Shown piece after piece: positions 6,762 to 8,189 of a DNA stretch of 8,189 nucleotides. A program made the position numbers and the translations under genes. Below the pieces are notes generated by a model. That model was given only the letters and a program-made list of their open reading frames with translations, was not told the DNA's origin and did not search any database. This stretch comes from CAYNJF01 sp964351745. GTDB taxonomy: Bacteria; Pseudomonadota; Gammaproteobacteria; Berkiellales; Berkiellaceae. The stretch's first letter is position 1. The number at the start of each line of letters is the position of its first letter. The stretch spans positions 1 to 8,189 of the forward strand of contig CAYGPI010000102.1 of assembly GCA_964351745.1 (NCBI GenBank). Reading direction: 5' to 3'.

Positions 6762-7273
6762 ATTTGGTAACAGTGATGGTTTGATATCTTATTTTGAAAA
6801 TCAGATAAGATATCAAATCGTATAGGTGCATTCGCATCATTTAACATTTCCATGAAAGTCGCAAACTCTTCTAGGGTAAATGATCGCAGATCAAACATAT
6901 GCTGATATAAAGATTGGCGCCACCGTACCCAAATCGCACCTGTTTCAGGAAAAATTTGCACCGTACCTCTTAAGTGCAAATCCATATATGACATGTTTTG
7001 ATCGGCATTCATCCCGTGACCCGGCATGACACGCTTGCTCCACTGCTCAATCGTATAGAAATTAAAATGCGACTGATCAACTAATTGAATCGAAACTTTA
7101 AAAGCTTGGGCACAATCTCTACTGGTATAATTTCTGAAGCTATTTGAAGTTTGAATCAACTGATCTGCGCGCTTTGGTGGATTGACCATCTGGCATAGGT
7201 TTTGTGTATATTCAGTCATTTGGCGACGATATAACTGATATAGCGGCAAGCAAGATGAGAAACAACCTAACAT
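6758..7273 (-). CDS. Hypothetical protein, 171 aa, no recognised family
   Basis: I do not recognise this protein. I chose the ATG at 7273 because AAGGA lies seven bases upstream of it. The longer in-frame start at 7351 would add 26 residues (197 aa) but has no ribosome binding site, so it remains an alternative. The product begins MLGCFSSCLPLYQLYRRQMT, not a typical signal peptide. The middle reads RNYTSRDCAQAFKVSIQLVD. A compact region, RGTVQIFPETGAIWVRWRQ followed by FDLRSFTLEEFATFMEMLND, looks like a strand-turn-strand followed by a helix, so a folded globular domain is likely. Cysteines are at 4, 8, 27, 54 and 168. It is convergent with the TPR gene, with overlapping stop codons, and its 3' end contains a strong inverted repeat. 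Confidence 0.7.
   Translation of the reverse strand: MLGCFSSCLPLYQLYRRQMTEYTQNLCQMVNPPKRADQLIQTSNSFRNYTSRDCAQAFKVSIQLVDQSHFNFYTIEQWSKRVMPGHGMNADQNMSYMDLHLRGTVQIFPETGAIWVRWRQSLYQHMFDLRSFTLEEFATFMEMLNDANAPIRFDILSDFQNKISNHHCYQI
6780..6817. repeat. Perfect 12-bp inverted repeat inside the 3' end of the 171-aa gene
   Basis: TTTGATATCTTA (6780-6791) and its exact reverse complement (6806-6817) are separated by 14 bases. Pairing can extend inward by three more pairs (one G-U), leaving an 8-base loop. It starts 19 bases after the TPR stop codon, so it could form a hairpin at the 3' end of that transcript. At the same time it encodes the FDILSDF...NKIS part of the convergent protein. The stem is AT-rich and has no T-tract after it on either strand, so it is not a standard intrinsic terminator. 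Confidence 0.7.
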
Positions 7274-7469
7274 GTTCAAATCCTTAGTGGTGGTATATTC
7301 ATAATCACTAGAAATATAATTATTTTGAAGTAACCTCATGAAATCATACATATTTACTATAACAGATCTAAAAACAAATCAAATCCTGACAATATAACCA
7401 GTGATTTCTAGGAACTTTATCAGACGTGCCTTAGTCTACTTTGCAAATGGGGTTAACCAAGGTAACATT

Positions 7470-8189
7470 ATGTGCGCAGACTATAATCAAGATGCAGGTC
7501 AATTTGAATTCGAAGCGGATGAAAAAGGCGTACCTTGGAACGCTGCGTTTCAAAGACTTATCCAAAATGAAACACCGCTTGAAAGTGACTGGCAAGCTTT
7601 AAAGCAAGAGGATTTAGAAACTCATATCCGAAATTGGATCCAACCCAATGACTCTCCCGCTATTCGAAAAGAGAAAACAGATAAAGCTACAGCAGCGTTC
7701 TAAAAGGCTCAAAATCTGTTACAGGAAAGATTTGCCGATCAAATTCTGTTGCCATACCAGCAGCTTGTTCAAGACTTACTCTCAAAAACCCCACCGGATC
7801 AAGATGACTATAAAAAACTTGATCAAGCCCTCAGGGCTGAGCTTGAAAAAGCCTATGGAGCGATCTATGGAAGCGAGACCAGATTTACTAGAGATAGAAA
7901 TGTAGCGTCAAAACTCACTGAGTACAGTGCCAACATAGAAAGAGTCAAAGCGCATTACATCGCACATTTCGAGAATGAGAAACAAACACTTCAGGAGCAA
8001 AGAAGGGTTTTGAATCAAGAACTAAGCTCTCAACAAAAAGTGACTGATACTTATGAAGAAAAAATCAAACAAAATGATGTAAAAATACGAGAGGCACAAG
8101 CTGCCATTAAGGCATTAAGCACAGAAGTTCAACAAGGCAAGCAAGCACTTTTAGACTCAAGCTCACCTCAACAGCCAGCAGCCATGACT
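7470..8189 (+). pseudogene. Coiled-coil-rich gene interrupted by an in-frame TAA, 3' end beyond the window
   Basis: The start is the ATG at 7470, with AAGG seven bases before it; a GTG at 7401 is in frame but has no binding site. The first 77 codons (MCADYNQDAG to DKATAAF) end at TAA 7701-7703. The same frame then stays open for 162 codons to the window edge and reads like real protein: KAQNLLQERFADQ at the join, then long Glu/Lys/Gln-rich helices, for example ENEKQTLQEQRRVLNQEL and EEKIKQNDVKIREAQAAI, typical of coiled coils. No start codon with a binding site lies just after the TAA, so a second gene is unlikely. One base change (for example CAA to TAA) explains it. Sequencing error, recent gene decay or stop-codon readthrough are all possible. 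I recognise no family. Long coiled coils are common in effector and cytoskeletal proteins, but that role is only speculation here. Confidence 0.65.

Noticed and set aside
7648..7905. 85-codon open frame on the + strand crossing the TAA at 7701
   Set aside because: It is in a different frame from the interrupted coiled-coil gene, is unusually basic, and lacks a good ribosome binding site. A frameshift into it is not needed because the original frame reopens directly after the TAA.

Overview
The window is AT-rich, chromosome-like DNA from a Gram-negative bacterium. This is indicated by Sec signal peptides, a periplasmic DsbD/ScsB-type thiol-disulfide reductase, an MscS-family channel and a membrane-anchored TPR protein of a proteobacterial type. 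The base composition and the mix of a few conserved envelope genes with orphan, effector-like genes would suit a gammaproteobacterium of the Legionella/Coxiella/Berkiella type. That placement is inference and was not tested by any search. I see no rRNA, tRNA, CRISPR array, insertion sequence or integrase.

Layout, left to right. A 30-codon tail of a + strand gene (to 95) abuts, end to end, an unrecognised 305-aa minus-strand gene (96-1013). A divergent intergenic region with a good promoter drives an MscS-family channel (1166-2032). A bidirectional intrinsic terminator (2062-2088) separates the channel from a convergent 398-aa minus-strand gene (2090-3286). That protein has a GH...C arrangement resembling circularly permuted NlpC/papain-like enzymes. 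It is transcribed divergently from a 677-aa DsbD/ScsB-family reductase (3420-5453). Fifty bases further on comes a 101-aa exported, very acidic protein (5504-5809). A gene-free stretch of about 220 bases rich in short inverted repeats follows. Next is a membrane-anchored TPR protein (6030-6761), whose stop overlaps that of a convergent unrecognised 171-aa gene (6758-7273). The window ends in a + strand gene (from 7470). Its reading frame is broken by one in-frame TAA at 7701-7703 and then stays open, coiled-coil-like, to the window edge.

How the genes fit together. Three genes concern the cell envelope: the channel (osmotic protection), the reductase (carries electrons from the cytoplasm to periplasmic cysteines) and the TPR anchor protein (probably assembly or scaffolding). 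The acidic exported protein is next to the reductase, but its mature part has no cysteine, so it is not an obvious redox partner. The remaining genes are orphans. The 398-aa gene and the interrupted coiled-coil gene look most like accessory or effector-type genes, though no secretion signal was established for either. Ribosome-binding-site patterns argue for starts inside the longest open frames of five genes; these choices are explained in the entries.
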